From Paenibacillus tundrae (GTDB lineage: Bacteria > Bacillota > Bacilli > Paenibacillales > Paenibacillaceae): DNA of 64,000 nucleotides. The notes below the pieces were generated by a model. It ran no database searches, was not told the DNA's origin, and worked only from the letters and a program-made list of their open reading frames with translations. The translations under genes were made by a program, and so were the position numbers. This document shows, piece by piece, positions 8,421 through 17,837 of the stretch (positions are counted from its first letter, which is position 1; the number at the start of each line of letters is the position of its first letter). Location: NCBI RefSeq assembly GCF_036884255.1, contig NZ_CP145605.1, forward strand, positions 4,960,001 to 5,024,000, in the 5' to 3' direction.

Positions 8421-10475
8421 TTATTTTATCTCAATGATTGGCTGATCGCCAATTTTCAACACGCCACTCTTCTTGAGAGTGACTGTAGAGCCCTCTGGCA
8501 GGTTGGTGAAAATGACTGGTGAAATAATCGATGGAGCGTTTGCTTTCACAAACTCCAGGTCGACTTCCATAATCGGCTGTCCTGCCGATACCAAGTCCCC
8601 TTCCTGCACAAGCACGTTGAAGCCCTGACCTTTCAGCTTCACCGTGTTCACACCTATATGAACAAGCACTTCCTTACCACCGTCAGACATAATACCTACG
8701 GCATGTTTGCTTGGAAATACATTAAACACTTTACCATACACAGGAGATGTTATCGTTCCGTCATGTGGCAGAATTGCGAATCCGTCACCTGTCATTTTCT
8801 CGGCAAAGACCGGATCAGGTACATTCGTAATATCCAGTAGCTCACCATTGACCGGCATGACGATATCTTCTGCAACAATGCGTTCACCTTGCTCTCCTTG
8901 CGCCTTCTCTTCCTCTGGCGTTGGCGTCACATCAGCAGCCGGAGTTGGTGCAGGTGTACGTCCTGCGATGATGTCTTGCATTTGCGATTTAATTGTATCT
9001 GAACGTGTACCGAAGATGGCCTGTACATTATTACCCACTTCTAGCACGCCAGATGCACCCAATTGCTTCAAACGGTCTTTATTTACATTCGATTTCTCGT
9101 TCACTTCAATCCGCAAACGAGTAATACATGCATCCAGATGTTTGATGTTTTGTTGCCCACCAAATGCAGCAAGAATATTGTGCGGTAGGTCGTCTGTCGA
9201 GCCCTTACCTCCGCCTGCTTGTGTTTCCATGGTTGCCTCTTCACGTCCTGGCGTCTTGAGATTGAATTTGCGAATAATCAATCGGAAACCGATGTAGTAG
9301 ATCACCGCAAGAATCAAACCAACGATAATAACGTCCCACCATGGTGTGCGATTCGGAATAATCCCGAAGATCAGGAAATCGATGAACCCACCGGAGAAGG
9401 TCATTCCGATCTTGACACCAAGAATTTGCATGGTCATGAACGACAAACCTGCAAAGATACAGTGTACTGCGAATAGCACAGGCGCTACAAACAAGAATGA
9501 GAACTCTAGCGGTTCTGTGATCCCTGTCAGGAATGAGGTCAGCGCTGCCGAACCCATGATGCCTGCTACGTACTTTTTGTGCTCTGGTCTTGCTTCATGG
9601 TACATCGCAAGTGCCGCTGCGGGCAAACCGAACATCATGAACGGGAATTTACCTACTTGGAAGGTTCCCGCCGTAATATCGGCACCATCACGAAGCTGAT
9701 TGAAGAAAATTTGCTGATCTCCTCGAATAACATCTCCAGCCTTATTCACGTATTCCCCGAACTCAAACCAGAATGGTGAGTAGAAAATGTGATGCAAGCC
9801 AAACGGAATCAATGACCGTTCAACTACACCGAAGATGAATGCCGACAATGTTGGACTTGTATCTACCATGAAATGAGATACAGCATTCAGTCCATTTTGA
9901 ATTGGAGGCCAGACAATCACTAGAAGTAACCCAATGATGAGGGAAACAACTGAAGTGATAATCGGAACAAAACGTTTGCCTGCGAAGAAACCTAGATAAG
10001 ACGGCAACTCAATTTTGAAAAACCGATTGTAGCATAGTGCGGCGGTAATACCTATGATAATACCTCCGAACACGCCGGTACTTAATGTAGGGATACCTAG
10101 TATACTCGCATACCCCGGCACTTCCCCAATCATGGCTGGCGTAACACCTACAGCTGTACCTAGTGTCACGTTCATGACCAGGTAACCAATGATGGCTGCA
10201 AGCCCAGCTACACCTTCACCACCAGCTAATCCTACGGCTACACCGACGGCGAACAGCAGTGCAAGATTATCAAATACGATCTGACCCGCATTCATCATAA
10301 TCGTTGCGATCGAGTTCACCCAAGGAGTATCTAACGCCGTAACGTATTGCAAAAAGTCTGGATTAACCAGCATGTTACCAATGCCTAAGAGTAATCCTGC
10401 CGCAGGCAAGATCGCTACAGGCAGCATTAGCGCTTTACCAACTCTTTGCAGAACACCAAAAAGCTTTTTGAACAT
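8421..10475 (-). CDS. ptsG: PTS glucose transporter subunit IICBA
   Basis: This membrane permease imports glucose and phosphorylates it to glucose-6-phosphate. Its 684 residues hold three domains in order: an EIIC membrane domain (about 1-410, many hydrophobic segments starting at ALMLPVAILPAAGLLLG), an EIIB domain with the phosphocysteine in HLDACITRLRI, and a C-terminal EIIA domain with the phosphohistidine in VLVHIGVNTV. A Pro/Glu/Ala-rich linker joins B and A. The specificity for glucose rests on the order C-B-A, the ptsGHI context and the GlcT-type leader; glucosamine or N-acetylglucosamine is less likely but not excluded. Control is probably by GlcT antitermination in the leader. Confidence 0.93.
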   Translation of the reverse strand: MFKKLFGVLQRVGKALMLPVAILPAAGLLLGIGNMLVNPDFLQYVTALDTPWVNSIATIMMNAGQIVFDNLALLFAVGVAVGLAGGEGVAGLAAIIGYLVMNVTLGTAVGVTPAMIGEVPGYASILGIPTLSTGVFGGIIIGITAALCYNRFFKIELPSYLGFFAGKRFVPIITSVVSLIIGLLLVIVWPPIQNGLNAVSHFMVDTSPTLSAFIFGVVERSLIPFGLHHIFYSPFWFEFGEYVNKAGDVIRGDQQIFFNQLRDGADITAGTFQVGKFPFMMFGLPAAALAMYHEARPEHKKYVAGIMGSAALTSFLTGITEPLEFSFLFVAPVLFAVHCIFAGLSFMTMQILGVKIGMTFSGGFIDFLIFGIIPNRTPWWDVIIVGLILAVIYYIGFRLIIRKFNLKTPGREEATMETQAGGGKGSTDDLPHNILAAFGGQQNIKHLDACITRLRIEVNEKSNVNKDRLKQLGASGVLEVGNNVQAIFGTRSDTIKSQMQDIIAGRTPAPTPAADVTPTPEEEKAQGEQGERIVAEDIVMPVNGELLDITNVPDPVFAEKMTGDGFAILPHDGTITSPVYGKVFNVFPSKHAVGIMSDGGKEVLVHIGVNTVKLKGQGFNVLVQEGDLVSAGQPIMEVDLEFVKANAPSIISPVIFTNLPEGSTVTLKKSGVLKIGDQPIIEIK

Positions 10476-10533
10476 CGCGTTGTTACTCCCTTTCGTTCTC
10501 TGTTAGTATGTCGTGATGCAAGCAAGGGGACAC

Positions 10534-10629
10534 AAAAAAAGCATGAATTAATAAAGGAATCGAACTAACCTTTTCGGGTATAGCATACCCGGGTTAAGGT
10601 AAGAACAATCACACTTTAATAACTCATGC
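10534..10629 (-). terminator. ptsG leader terminator overlapping the GlcT target
   Basis: On the minus strand, GCATGAGTTATTAAAG (10629-10614) pairs with CTTTATTAATTCATGC (10556-10541), followed by seven T. The region between the arms contains a second small hairpin (CGGGTAT / ATACCCG). Because the 5' arm is shared with the RAT sequence, binding of active GlcT would prevent terminator formation and allow ptsG transcription. Confidence 0.88.
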
Positions 10630-10652
10630 CTGATCGAGTCAGTAACACGTCG
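10614..10652 (-). promoter_or_regulatory. GlcT ribonucleic antiterminator (RAT)
   Basis: The minus-strand sequence around CGTGTTACTGACTCGATCAG followed by GCATGAGTTA closely resembles, from memory, the GlcT RAT in the B. subtilis ptsG leader. It overlaps the 5' arm of the terminator at 10534-10629. The glcT gene lies immediately upstream, which supports the assignment. Confidence 0.88.
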
Positions 10653-10686
10653 CTTATGTTTATTCAGTTGCTTGATTACGGAAACC

Positions 10687-10715
10687 ATTGTAGCATCACT
10701 TCAATTACAGTGCAA
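10687..10715 (-). promoter_or_regulatory. ptsG promoter
   Basis: A -35 box TTGCAC (10715-10710) and a -10 box TACAAT (10692-10687) are separated by 17 bases on the minus strand. Transcription would begin near 10680, just upstream of the RAT. This placement gives the leader needed for antitermination. Confidence 0.75.
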
Positions 10716-10762
10716 GCCTTTACAGTAAATTTCCTAAAAACCATTCCACATGTGGAAATATA

Positions 10763-11617
10763 TCACTTCTTCTCTTCTTCTTTCCTCTGATACAACCGTT
10801 GAAGATGAATAGTGAGATATCCCACCTCAGCTGGATACACAGGCAGATTCAGCCTTTTCTCCATAACTTTTGTTAGCTTCCATGCAAGCGAGTACATTTC
10901 AGGGTATTCCAATTTCAAAAGAGAATCCAATTTATGAAGCTCCTCGACTTTGTCTCCACGACGAACACGCTCTAGAGCAAAACGCAGATGAGTTAATAAA
11001 CGTGAATAATCCAGCGATTCCGTTTCAAACGAATAGTCCAACTGCTTCGAGACAAGGCTCACCAGATCCGTTATTAATTGAGAATGCTCTCGTACTTGGG
11101 AGATATTCTGGTTCGTCATAGCACTATAGATATGAAGGGCAATAAACCCGATCTCATCCATCCCTAAATCGACGCCCAGCTTCTCTTTTATCAAGCGAAC
11201 AGCGTATTCACCCATACGATATTCTTCCGGATAGATCTCGCGCGTTTCATATAAAAATGGATTTTGAATGACAATTCCCTGTTCCTTACGCTTCAATGCA
11301 AAAGAAATATGATCAGTTAATGCAATATGGATATGCTCATTCAATGGAGCATCCGTACGTTCAGCAATATACGTAATGACTTCGTTAATAATCTCGATCA
11401 ACGCTTCATCCACTTGTGGAAGAAGCTGCTTGTACTGCTCCTGCTCCTGCTGGTTCTTCAAAATAAACATTTTCTCCACAGCCATAAGTGGGATATTGTC
11501 ACTTGTTTTGCGGTTAAAGCCGATGCCTTTACCAATGACAACGACTTCCCCATGTTCAGGATGCTGTGCAATGATTACATTATTATTTAGCGCTTTATCT
11601 ACATGCAGGCTGCTCAT
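10763..11617 (-). CDS. glcT: GlcT-like PTS transcription antiterminator (BglG family)
   Basis: GlcT binds the RAT in the ptsG leader and prevents termination when glucose is present; EIIGlc phosphorylates and inactivates it when glucose is absent. The 284-residue product has an N-terminal RNA-binding (CAT) domain (ALNNNVIIAQHPEHGEVVVIGKGIGF) and two PRD domains (about 65-170 and 175-284) with conserved histidines in NEHIHIALTDHISFAL, IALHIYSAM and LTIHLQRL. The start chosen is ATG 11617, which has AGAGGTG eight bases upstream; a GTG in the same frame at 11638 has no such signal. Its position next to ptsG and the RAT-like leader make GlcT the best assignment. Confidence 0.93.
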   Translation of the reverse strand: MSSLHVDKALNNNVIIAQHPEHGEVVVIGKGIGFNRKTSDNIPLMAVEKMFILKNQQEQEQYKQLLPQVDEALIEIINEVITYIAERTDAPLNEHIHIALTDHISFALKRKEQGIVIQNPFLYETREIYPEEYRMGEYAVRLIKEKLGVDLGMDEIGFIALHIYSAMTNQNISQVREHSQLITDLVSLVSKQLDYSFETESLDYSRLLTHLRFALERVRRGDKVEELHKLDSLLKLEYPEMYSLAWKLTKVMEKRLNLPVYPAEVGYLTIHLQRLYQRKEEEKK

Positions 11618-11677
11618 TGTTTGCACCTCTTTTTTCACACCATCTTGGGCGTGATGAAGTCACACCCTGTTACGAAC

Positions 11678-11721
11678 GAAAAGACATCCGGAGCGGGCAA
11701 ACCGCGCCGGACGTCTTGCTT
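11678..11721 (-). terminator. Probable terminator after the floT operon
   Basis: AAGACGTCCGG and CCGGATGTCTT on the minus strand form a stem with one mismatch around a GC-rich inner segment, followed by TTTTCG. The T run is short. The hairpin lies between the floT stop and the glcT start. Confidence 0.55.
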
Positions 11722-11783
11722 AAAAAGTAACAAAAATTCGCCTCAAGGTCAATAGAGCTTACCACTGACAATGCTTGTAATAC

Positions 11784-13331
11784 TTACTCGTCAGCTCTCG
11801 TTTTTTCCACAATTTTATCTACGATGGACGGAGTCGTTGCAGATTCGCTCTGTTGTACAGCAACTGGTGCAGCTGTTTTGGTTTTGGTAAGACCTTTAAT
11901 CAACTGTTCAACATCAATTCCGGACACACTTTTGAGCATCTCTGGTGCTGTTGCCATCAGTTCAGTTACATAGTTACTAACCCGTGTTGCCCCTTCACCC
12001 TTACCAGTATCTACCACTGTCAATTTATCAATGGATGAGATTGGCTCTGCAATTTTGCCAGCCAGTTCAGGCAGCATTTTGACAATGATATCGAGCACGG
12101 CTGCTTCGCCAAACTTTTGGAAGGCCTCAGCCAGCTTCTCTTTTGCTTCTGCTTCGGCAAGACCACGCAGACGGATAACTTCAGCATCCGCTGTACCTTT
12201 AGCCCGCTCTGCATCTGCCACAGCCTGACCTTCGAGACGTTTCTGTTCTGCAGTTGCCTTCGCTTGAGTCTCAATCGAGTATTGCACCGCATCTGCTTCA
12301 CGCATTCTTTTCGCTTTGTCTGCTTCGGCAGCCTGCTCTACAGCGTAACGATCTGCTTCTGCTTTTTTCTTCACTTCAGCATCATATTGCTTCTCACGAA
12401 CGGTAATTTCTTTTTCCTGCAAGTCAATTTCGCGTTCTTTACGAACCAATTCAACTTTCATCTGCTCTTCTACTACCGTTTGTCTAGCACGAGCTTCATG
12501 AATATGATACGCCTGATCGGCTTCGGCTTTGGCTGTATCCTGATCACGCTTAAATGCCGCAACTTTCAGTTCCTTCTCCTTCGCAGCTTCAGCGATATTG
12601 GTATCACGTAGCAATTCTGCCTTTTGTCCTTGTTCCTCCGCATTTGCCTTCTGAATACGAGCATCCCGCATTGCTTCGGCTTCTGCGATCTCAGCATCAC
12701 GCTTAACGGCAGCAATTCTTGGTTTACCGAGGGCATCTAGATAACCTTGCTTATCCCGAACATCTTTGATGGTAAATGAAACAATCTGTAGACCCATCTT
12801 CTTCAGATCTCTTGCCGCTACGCCTTGAACTTCTTGTGCGAACCGATCACGGTTCCGATATACTTCTTCTACAGTCATTGTACCGAGGATAGCCCGCAAA
12901 TGCCCCTCTAATACTTCCTGCGCTTCGCCTCTAAGCGATTCTACTGGTTTACCAATGAATTGCTCAGCTGCGGTAGCAACGTCTTCTACAGCGCCTCCAA
13001 CTTTGATGATCGCGACACCGTCTGCAATAACCGGTACACCCTGCTCGGTGTAAACCTCTGGTGTGGAGACATCCAATTTGTGAGACAACAATGAGATAAA
13101 CTCGGATTGCTGGAATACAGGCAGAATAAATGCACCGCCACCACGAACGATTTTAATCTTTCGACCTGACTCATCTTCAGAAATATTCTTGTTACCCAGG
13201 AATGAACCCGTAACAATCATCGCTTCGTCTGGTCCAACCGTTTTGTATCTTGCCCAGAACGCCAAACCCAGAATCAAAATTACACCAACCACAACAACCG
13301 GAATCAACAATACATCCCAATTCAAATCCAT
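11784..13331 (-). CDS. floT: Flotillin-like protein
   Basis: Bacterial flotillin is a membrane-anchored scaffold of functional membrane microdomains. The 515-residue product begins with one hydrophobic segment (LLIPVVVVGVILILGLAFWA), followed by an SPFH/band 7 domain (about 35-200) and a long Glu-Ala and Lys-rich coiled-coil stretch (about 215-400) with repeated AEA motifs. It ends with a Thr/Ala/Glu-rich tail. The length and architecture fit FloT (YuaG). It follows an NfeD-like gene, its usual partner (yuaF-floT in B. subtilis), 55 bases downstream on the same strand, so the two are probably cotranscribed. ATG follows GGGAGAG. Confidence 0.95.
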   Translation of the reverse strand: MDLNWDVLLIPVVVVGVILILGLAFWARYKTVGPDEAMIVTGSFLGNKNISEDESGRKIKIVRGGGAFILPVFQQSEFISLLSHKLDVSTPEVYTEQGVPVIADGVAIIKVGGAVEDVATAAEQFIGKPVESLRGEAQEVLEGHLRAILGTMTVEEVYRNRDRFAQEVQGVAARDLKKMGLQIVSFTIKDVRDKQGYLDALGKPRIAAVKRDAEIAEAEAMRDARIQKANAEEQGQKAELLRDTNIAEAAKEKELKVAAFKRDQDTAKAEADQAYHIHEARARQTVVEEQMKVELVRKEREIDLQEKEITVREKQYDAEVKKKAEADRYAVEQAAEADKAKRMREADAVQYSIETQAKATAEQKRLEGQAVADAERAKGTADAEVIRLRGLAEAEAKEKLAEAFQKFGEAAVLDIIVKMLPELAGKIAEPISSIDKLTVVDTGKGEGATRVSNYVTELMATAPEMLKSVSGIDVEQLIKGLTKTKTAAPVAVQQSESATTPSIVDKIVEKTRADE

Positions 13332-13386
13332 TCCACATCTCTCCCTTTAATCATTGATGATTGCTTCATCTTGCTACTGTTCTTAC

Positions 13387-13923
13387 TTATACATCTTTAA
13401 GTACATCATCTTCCCATTCCGACACTCGTAACACACCATCTACTACATCAATAATAACAACACGCGCTCCCGCCGCAATGGGACGATGTTCAAAACTGGA
13501 TGCCGTTTGAATTGTACTGCCAGAGGCGAAACGGATCATCACTTCACCAAATCCTTTTTCCGGCACCGGAATCGTAATCTCTCCAATTTTGCCTGATAGA
13601 TCCTTCATCGAGAATCCAATAGAGACATCGCTATTACGCATCGGTTTGATATATGCAAAAAATACCAGCATAGCTGCAGCAATACCTATTAGCAGGGATA
13701 ATATTAGACCCGTCATCGCACTTACCGAGCTATAACGTGTCAGCATAATGCCTGCCCCGCCAAAAGCTGTAATGGAACCAGCCAACACAACGGGTTTGAA
13801 AAAATCAACACCAGGTAGCTCGAAGGCTCCATCCAGCAAGCCATCAATTAAGTCACCTAGCACAAGACTCACGACCGCAAATATGGCACCGCCGATGAGA
13901 CAGCCCCAATAGATTGACTCCAT
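13387..13923 (-). CDS. yuaF: NfeD-like membrane protein (YuaF-type flotillin partner)
   Basis: This 178-residue protein has an N-terminal membrane region with several hydrophobic segments (IYWGCLIGGAIFAVVSLVLG, VLAGSITAFGGAGIML, GLILSLLIGIAAAMLVFFAYI) and a C-terminal OB-fold-like NfeD domain (about 110-178) containing GKIGEITIPVPEKGFGEV and ARVVIIDVVDGVLRV. Proteins of this kind are encoded next to flotillins and are thought to work with them in membrane organisation. The start was set at ATG 13923 because GGAGGAAACGGGG precedes it; the longer frame to 14028 would add 35 residues of unlikely, Arg-rich sequence. It is the first gene of the pair with floT. Confidence 0.88.
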   Translation of the reverse strand: MESIYWGCLIGGAIFAVVSLVLGDLIDGLLDGAFELPGVDFFKPVVLAGSITAFGGAGIMLTRYSSVSAMTGLILSLLIGIAAAMLVFFAYIKPMRNSDVSIGFSMKDLSGKIGEITIPVPEKGFGEVMIRFASGSTIQTASSFEHRPIAAGARVVIIDVVDGVLRVSEWEDDVLKDV

Positions 13924-14131
13924 TCCCCGTTTCCTCCTCTCCTCTGCCGCAATTTCAATCCTAACTAGGCATTCCACATGTAAATAAATACGTACGAATC
14001 GGCAAAATGTTTCAAAATGTTTCCTCAAATGTATTCAGAAGCCGATAATGGGTATTATCATTATGTTCTTCAACTCATGCTTTACCATGCTCAGTCAAGC
14101 TCGAGCGTCCAGCCTCACATATAGAAAACAA

Positions 14132-14169
14132 CAAAAAACCGCAAGCTTCCTAGAAGGAAACCTGCGGTT
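14132..14169 (-). terminator. Terminator after the alcohol dehydrogenase gene
   Basis: On the minus strand AACCGCAGGTTTCC pairs with GGAAGCTTGCGGTT around a short loop, followed by TTTTTT. It lies about 35 bases past the stop of the alcohol dehydrogenase gene. Confidence 0.85.
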
Positions 14170-14204
14170 AATTAGACATATCTATGTGACTAATCTCTGT
14201 TCAA

Positions 14205-15368
14205 TTACAGAGAAGCTTTGTAGATGGATACAACATCTTCACGTTGCAGTTTTTTGAAGTTACCGAATGGACCAAACAACATTGCTTTATCGGCCATTAC
14301 ATCGATTTGGCTGTCATCGATATCATAATCAGCCAAACGGTTAGGCGCTCCAATGGACGTCCAGAACTGGCTCAGTGCTTCAATGCCTTCTTCAGCTACC
14401 TGTCTGTCCGATTTACCTTCAGGATTCACATCGAACACGTTAGTAGCCAGACGCTTGAATCGATCCACATTCACATCCAGATTATGCTTCATCCAGTGCG
14501 GGAACAGGATTGCGAGTCCGCCACCATGTGGGATATCATACACAGCGGATACCGCGTGCTCAATGTTATGTGTTGCCCAGTCACCTGCAAGACCCATGTT
14601 AAGAACGCCGTTCAATGCCATCGTTCCGCAGTACAGGATCGTTTCACGCAGCTCGTAATTTTCAAGATCATCGACGAGGCGAGGTGCTGCATCCATTACT
14701 GTACGAAGAATTGTTTCACAGAATCCGAGCTGTACAGGTGTATTGGCATCTAGATGGAAATAGTGCTCAAGCACGTGCGACATCATATCAACCATGCCAT
14801 AGACCGTTTGATCACGAGGCACCGTATATGTATTGACTGGATCAAGGATTGAGAATGCTGGGAATGAATACGCACTACCCCATCCTAATTTCTCCTGTGT
14901 ATCTTGATTCGTAATAACGGAACCGGAGTTCATCTCGGAACCTGTAGCTGCCATCGTCAACACTGTACCAAGCGGAAGAGCATCTTGTGCTACTGCTTTA
15001 CGCTGTGCAAAGTCCCACATATCGCCGTCATACTTCGCACCAACAGCGATTGCTTTGGCACAGTCGAGTACACTACCGCCACCAACAGCCAGTACGAGGT
15101 CAATGTTATTCGTTTTGCAAAGGTCTACCCCTTTGTGAACTGTCGAAAGACGTGGGTTAGGCTCTACGCCCGCCAATTCAGTTACTTCTGCACCAATTTC
15201 GCCCAGCAAGCCGATGACTTGATCATACAAGCCACTACGTTTGATGCTACCGCCACCATATACAAGCAAAACCCGTTTGCCGTATTTCGGAACTTCCGTT
15301 TTCAACGCTTCTAGTTGTCCTTTACCGAAAATCAAGCGGGTTGGATTATAAAATTGAAAAGATCTCAT
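14205..15368 (-). CDS. Iron-containing alcohol dehydrogenase (butanol dehydrogenase-like)
   Basis: This cytosolic oxidoreductase of the group III, iron-dependent family probably reduces aldehydes to alcohols with NAD(P)H. The 387-residue length is typical. It has the nucleotide-binding GGGSVLDCAKAIA motif near residue 100 and the metal-binding histidines in DMMSHVLEHYFH and in HGGGLAILFPHWMKH. It resembles B. subtilis YugJ/YugK and clostridial butanol dehydrogenases; the true substrate cannot be read from the sequence. ATG 15368 follows GGAGGCGATA. It appears to be a single-gene unit with its own terminator. Confidence 0.9.
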   Translation of the reverse strand: MRSFQFYNPTRLIFGKGQLEALKTEVPKYGKRVLLVYGGGSIKRSGLYDQVIGLLGEIGAEVTELAGVEPNPRLSTVHKGVDLCKTNNIDLVLAVGGGSVLDCAKAIAVGAKYDGDMWDFAQRKAVAQDALPLGTVLTMAATGSEMNSGSVITNQDTQEKLGWGSAYSFPAFSILDPVNTYTVPRDQTVYGMVDMMSHVLEHYFHLDANTPVQLGFCETILRTVMDAAPRLVDDLENYELRETILYCGTMALNGVLNMGLAGDWATHNIEHAVSAVYDIPHGGGLAILFPHWMKHNLDVNVDRFKRLATNVFDVNPEGKSDRQVAEEGIEALSQFWTSIGAPNRLADYDIDDSQIDVMADKAMLFGPFGNFKKLQREDVVSIYKASL

Positions 15369-15461
15369 GATCTATATCGCCTCCATTGGAGATTTATATT
15401 TGTAACGCAACTCCCATTATAGTACCCCATATCTAGAAAAACAAATCTATAGATGCTAACT

Positions 15462-16049
15462 TTATAACAACCCATTAATCTGCAAATGCGCTCGGAACAT
15501 TTCAGTAGAGGAAGGCAATTCCTCTGATTGTGTCCAAGTTTCGGAATCCCATAACCCTGCCTGTTTAAAGGCACGTGGACAATGGATAAAGCATTCCTCC
15601 ACATCGACAATAACAGCTGCACCAATCGTTTTACCGTTCCAATTCATGCTCTCAATAAATTCTGCATCCTTGGTAATGGAGGCTGTCCCATTGATGCGCA
15701 GCACTTCGTTCATACCTGGAATCAAGAAAAGCATGCCCACTCCTGGGTTAGATAATATGTTAATTAATGAGTCAATACGGCGATTACCTGGCCGTTCGGG
15801 ATATACTAAACGGTATGGATCTAACACTTTCACAAATCCGGCTTCATCGCCCCGGGGAGATACATCGCTGTTCCCATCTTGATCGGACGTAGATAAGAAA
15901 AACAAGGGTGACATGGATACAAAATTCTGAACATGCGAATCTACATAGGAGATTGCCTTATTACGTACATGTTCATGTGGTTCCCCCACCATGCTTTGCA
16001 ATTCCTTTGCATCTGTGATCAACGGAATATTCAATGCCTGCTTTTCCAA
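15462..16049 (-). CDS. Pyridoxamine 5'-phosphate oxidase-family FMN-binding protein
   Basis: The 195-residue product belongs to the PPOX/FMN-binding split-barrel superfamily. It has a core with FFLSTSDQDGNSDVSPRGDEAGFVKVLD, the PERPGNRRIDSLINIL segment and GVGMLFLIPGMNEVLRINGTA, which resemble the MSMEG_1061-like subfamily. Such proteins bind flavin or a related cofactor, but the substrate here is unknown, and it is not a biosynthetic PdxH. The start is TTG at 16049 behind GGGGACG. It stands alone between the alcohol dehydrogenase gene and the gal operon on the same strand. Confidence 0.82.
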   Translation of the reverse strand: MEKQALNIPLITDAKELQSMVGEPHEHVRNKAISYVDSHVQNFVSMSPLFFLSTSDQDGNSDVSPRGDEAGFVKVLDPYRLVYPERPGNRRIDSLINILSNPGVGMLFLIPGMNEVLRINGTASITKDAEFIESMNWNGKTIGAAVIVDVEECFIHCPRAFKQAGLWDSETWTQSEELPSSTEMFRAHLQINGLL

Positions 16050-16146
16050 TTATTCGTCCCCGTTTCTTCATAGTCATTGTGTTCCTACACACTTCTTCCC
16101 ATTATACATGGGTGAGAATCCCATTCCAAACGATCAGCAAAACACC

Positions 16147-16179
16147 AAAAGCACTCGCTCCTGATTGAGCGGGTGCTTT
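16147..16179 (-). terminator. Terminator of the gal operon
   Basis: AAAGCACCCGCTC and GAGCGAGTGCTTTT pair on the minus strand around a 6-base loop with a short T run. The hairpin lies 45 bases past the galT stop. Confidence 0.75.
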
Positions 16180-16223
16180 GGATTTCATAGATATTTATTT
16201 TCCTAAGGAAAGAAATGTCTAAG

Positions 16224-17822
16224 TTATTCGGTATACCCCATGCTAGTTACAAAACGACGGAACGCCTGACGTCCAGCTTCATCATGTTTGTACACACCTG
16301 CATGTTCTAGAATCTCAGCAAATTTCAAACCAACTTGTTGCTGCACAAGCGTAACGGCTTCCTCTTTGGTTAGGTTAGCACCGTGGCTCTGCTTCAATTC
16401 TTCGGTCCAGCGCAGATGCTTGTTCAAATCATGATCCACAGCCTGTGCTGCCTCGGCCAGCTCGTTGTCTCCTGCCAAAATATTAGCAATGCCGTCCAAC
16501 TCTTCTTTCAGACGCCCTGGCAGAATCGCAAGACCCATGACTTCAATAAGTCCGATGTTCTCCTTCTTCAGGTGATGCATCTCACGATGCGGGTGGAAAA
16601 TACCTTCAGGATGCACATCATTCGTCCGGTTGTTACGTAGGACAAGATCCATCTCATAACCACCGTCTGCACTACGACGAACAATTGGGGTTACTGTGTT
16701 ATGTGGTATTTGTTCTCCGTCCACATCACTGAAAGCTTCAATATCCACTGTGGAATCACTGTAGACCTTCCATGCTTCATATACAGCGTTACCCGCTTCA
16801 AGTAGCTCTGCTGGATCGTGGGAAGCTAGTCGCATAACAGACATCGGCCATTTCACGAGACTCAGCGTAAGTCCAGGTGCATCAGCGTGACGGAATACTG
16901 CCTCTGGCTGTGCATTCTGGATCGCAAATGTATGACGTCCACCTTGGAAATGATCATGCGTCAGGATTGAGCCACCTACGATTGGAAGATCGGCGTTAGA
17001 GCCGATAAAGTAATGTGGGTACTCCCCAACAAAAGCAAGCAGTCTGCGCAGCGTGTCTTTGGTTAGTTTCATCGGTACATGATCATGATGGAAAATAATG
17101 CAGTGCTCGTTGTAGTACACATATGGCGAGTATTGGAACAACCAAGGCTCACCGTTCAGCTCCAACGGAATCACACGCAGATTTTGACGAGCGGGATGGT
17201 TCACCCGGCCCGCATAACCTACATTTTCACGACACAACTGACATTTCGGATAGACCGGTGGTGGCAGCAATTTCGCCATTGCGATTTCTTTCGGACTTTT
17301 CTCCGGTTTCGAAAGATTGATGGTAATCTCCATATCGCCGTAAGCCGTATCCTGTGTCCAGTAAACGTTCTTCGCGATCCGATCCATCCGGATATAGTTA
17401 GAGTGAATCGACAGCTCGTAAAATTGCTTGGTTGCTGCCTCAATGCCTTCGGTCTGCTCCGTATGACGGAAAGCACGAACAACCTCTGATGGGCGAGCCA
17501 TAAGATGGCCCATAATTTTAGCATCCAACAAATCACGGTACGTATCTGTATTTTCAGGGATAAGACCAATGGTGAATCCATAATCAATCAATGTATCCAA
17601 CATGGCCTGTGGACCATCGGGTACAGTATTATCTAATGCTCCAGCATAAGGTTCCGAGAATCCGAACTGTTCCAGCAAGAGATTACGGCTATAATCCCAA
17701 TCTGCTTCTTCAATCAGCTTATTGTGCAGAGCAAATGCAACCAGACATTCAATGGCATGCAGTGCTTCCTGCTGCTCGGGTGTCCGCTCTGTGGCACCTG
17801 CTGCATTATGAGTCTGTGACAT
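16224..17822 (-). CDS. galT: UDP-glucose-hexose-1-phosphate uridylyltransferase, type 2
   Basis: GalT exchanges UMP between UDP-glucose and galactose-1-phosphate, giving glucose-1-phosphate and UDP-galactose (Leloir pathway). The 532-residue length and the sequence around NEHCIIFHHDHVPMKL and GGSILTHDHFQGGRHTF fit the long Firmicute type 2 enzymes rather than the roughly 350-residue E. coli type. A four-cysteine-like set is only partly visible (YPKCQLCREN). ATG 17822 follows GGAGGCGAATACCC. It is the last gene of galK-galE-galT, 15 bases after galE, and is followed by a terminator. Confidence 0.95.
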   Translation of the reverse strand: MSQTHNAAGATERTPEQQEALHAIECLVAFALHNKLIEEADWDYSRNLLLEQFGFSEPYAGALDNTVPDGPQAMLDTLIDYGFTIGLIPENTDTYRDLLDAKIMGHLMARPSEVVRAFRHTEQTEGIEAATKQFYELSIHSNYIRMDRIAKNVYWTQDTAYGDMEITINLSKPEKSPKEIAMAKLLPPPVYPKCQLCRENVGYAGRVNHPARQNLRVIPLELNGEPWLFQYSPYVYYNEHCIIFHHDHVPMKLTKDTLRRLLAFVGEYPHYFIGSNADLPIVGGSILTHDHFQGGRHTFAIQNAQPEAVFRHADAPGLTLSLVKWPMSVMRLASHDPAELLEAGNAVYEAWKVYSDSTVDIEAFSDVDGEQIPHNTVTPIVRRSADGGYEMDLVLRNNRTNDVHPEGIFHPHREMHHLKKENIGLIEVMGLAILPGRLKEELDGIANILAGDNELAEAAQAVDHDLNKHLRWTEELKQSHGANLTKEEAVTLVQQQVGLKFAEILEHAGVYKHDEAGRQAFRRFVTSMGYTE

Positions 17823-17837
17823 ATGGGTATTCGCCTC

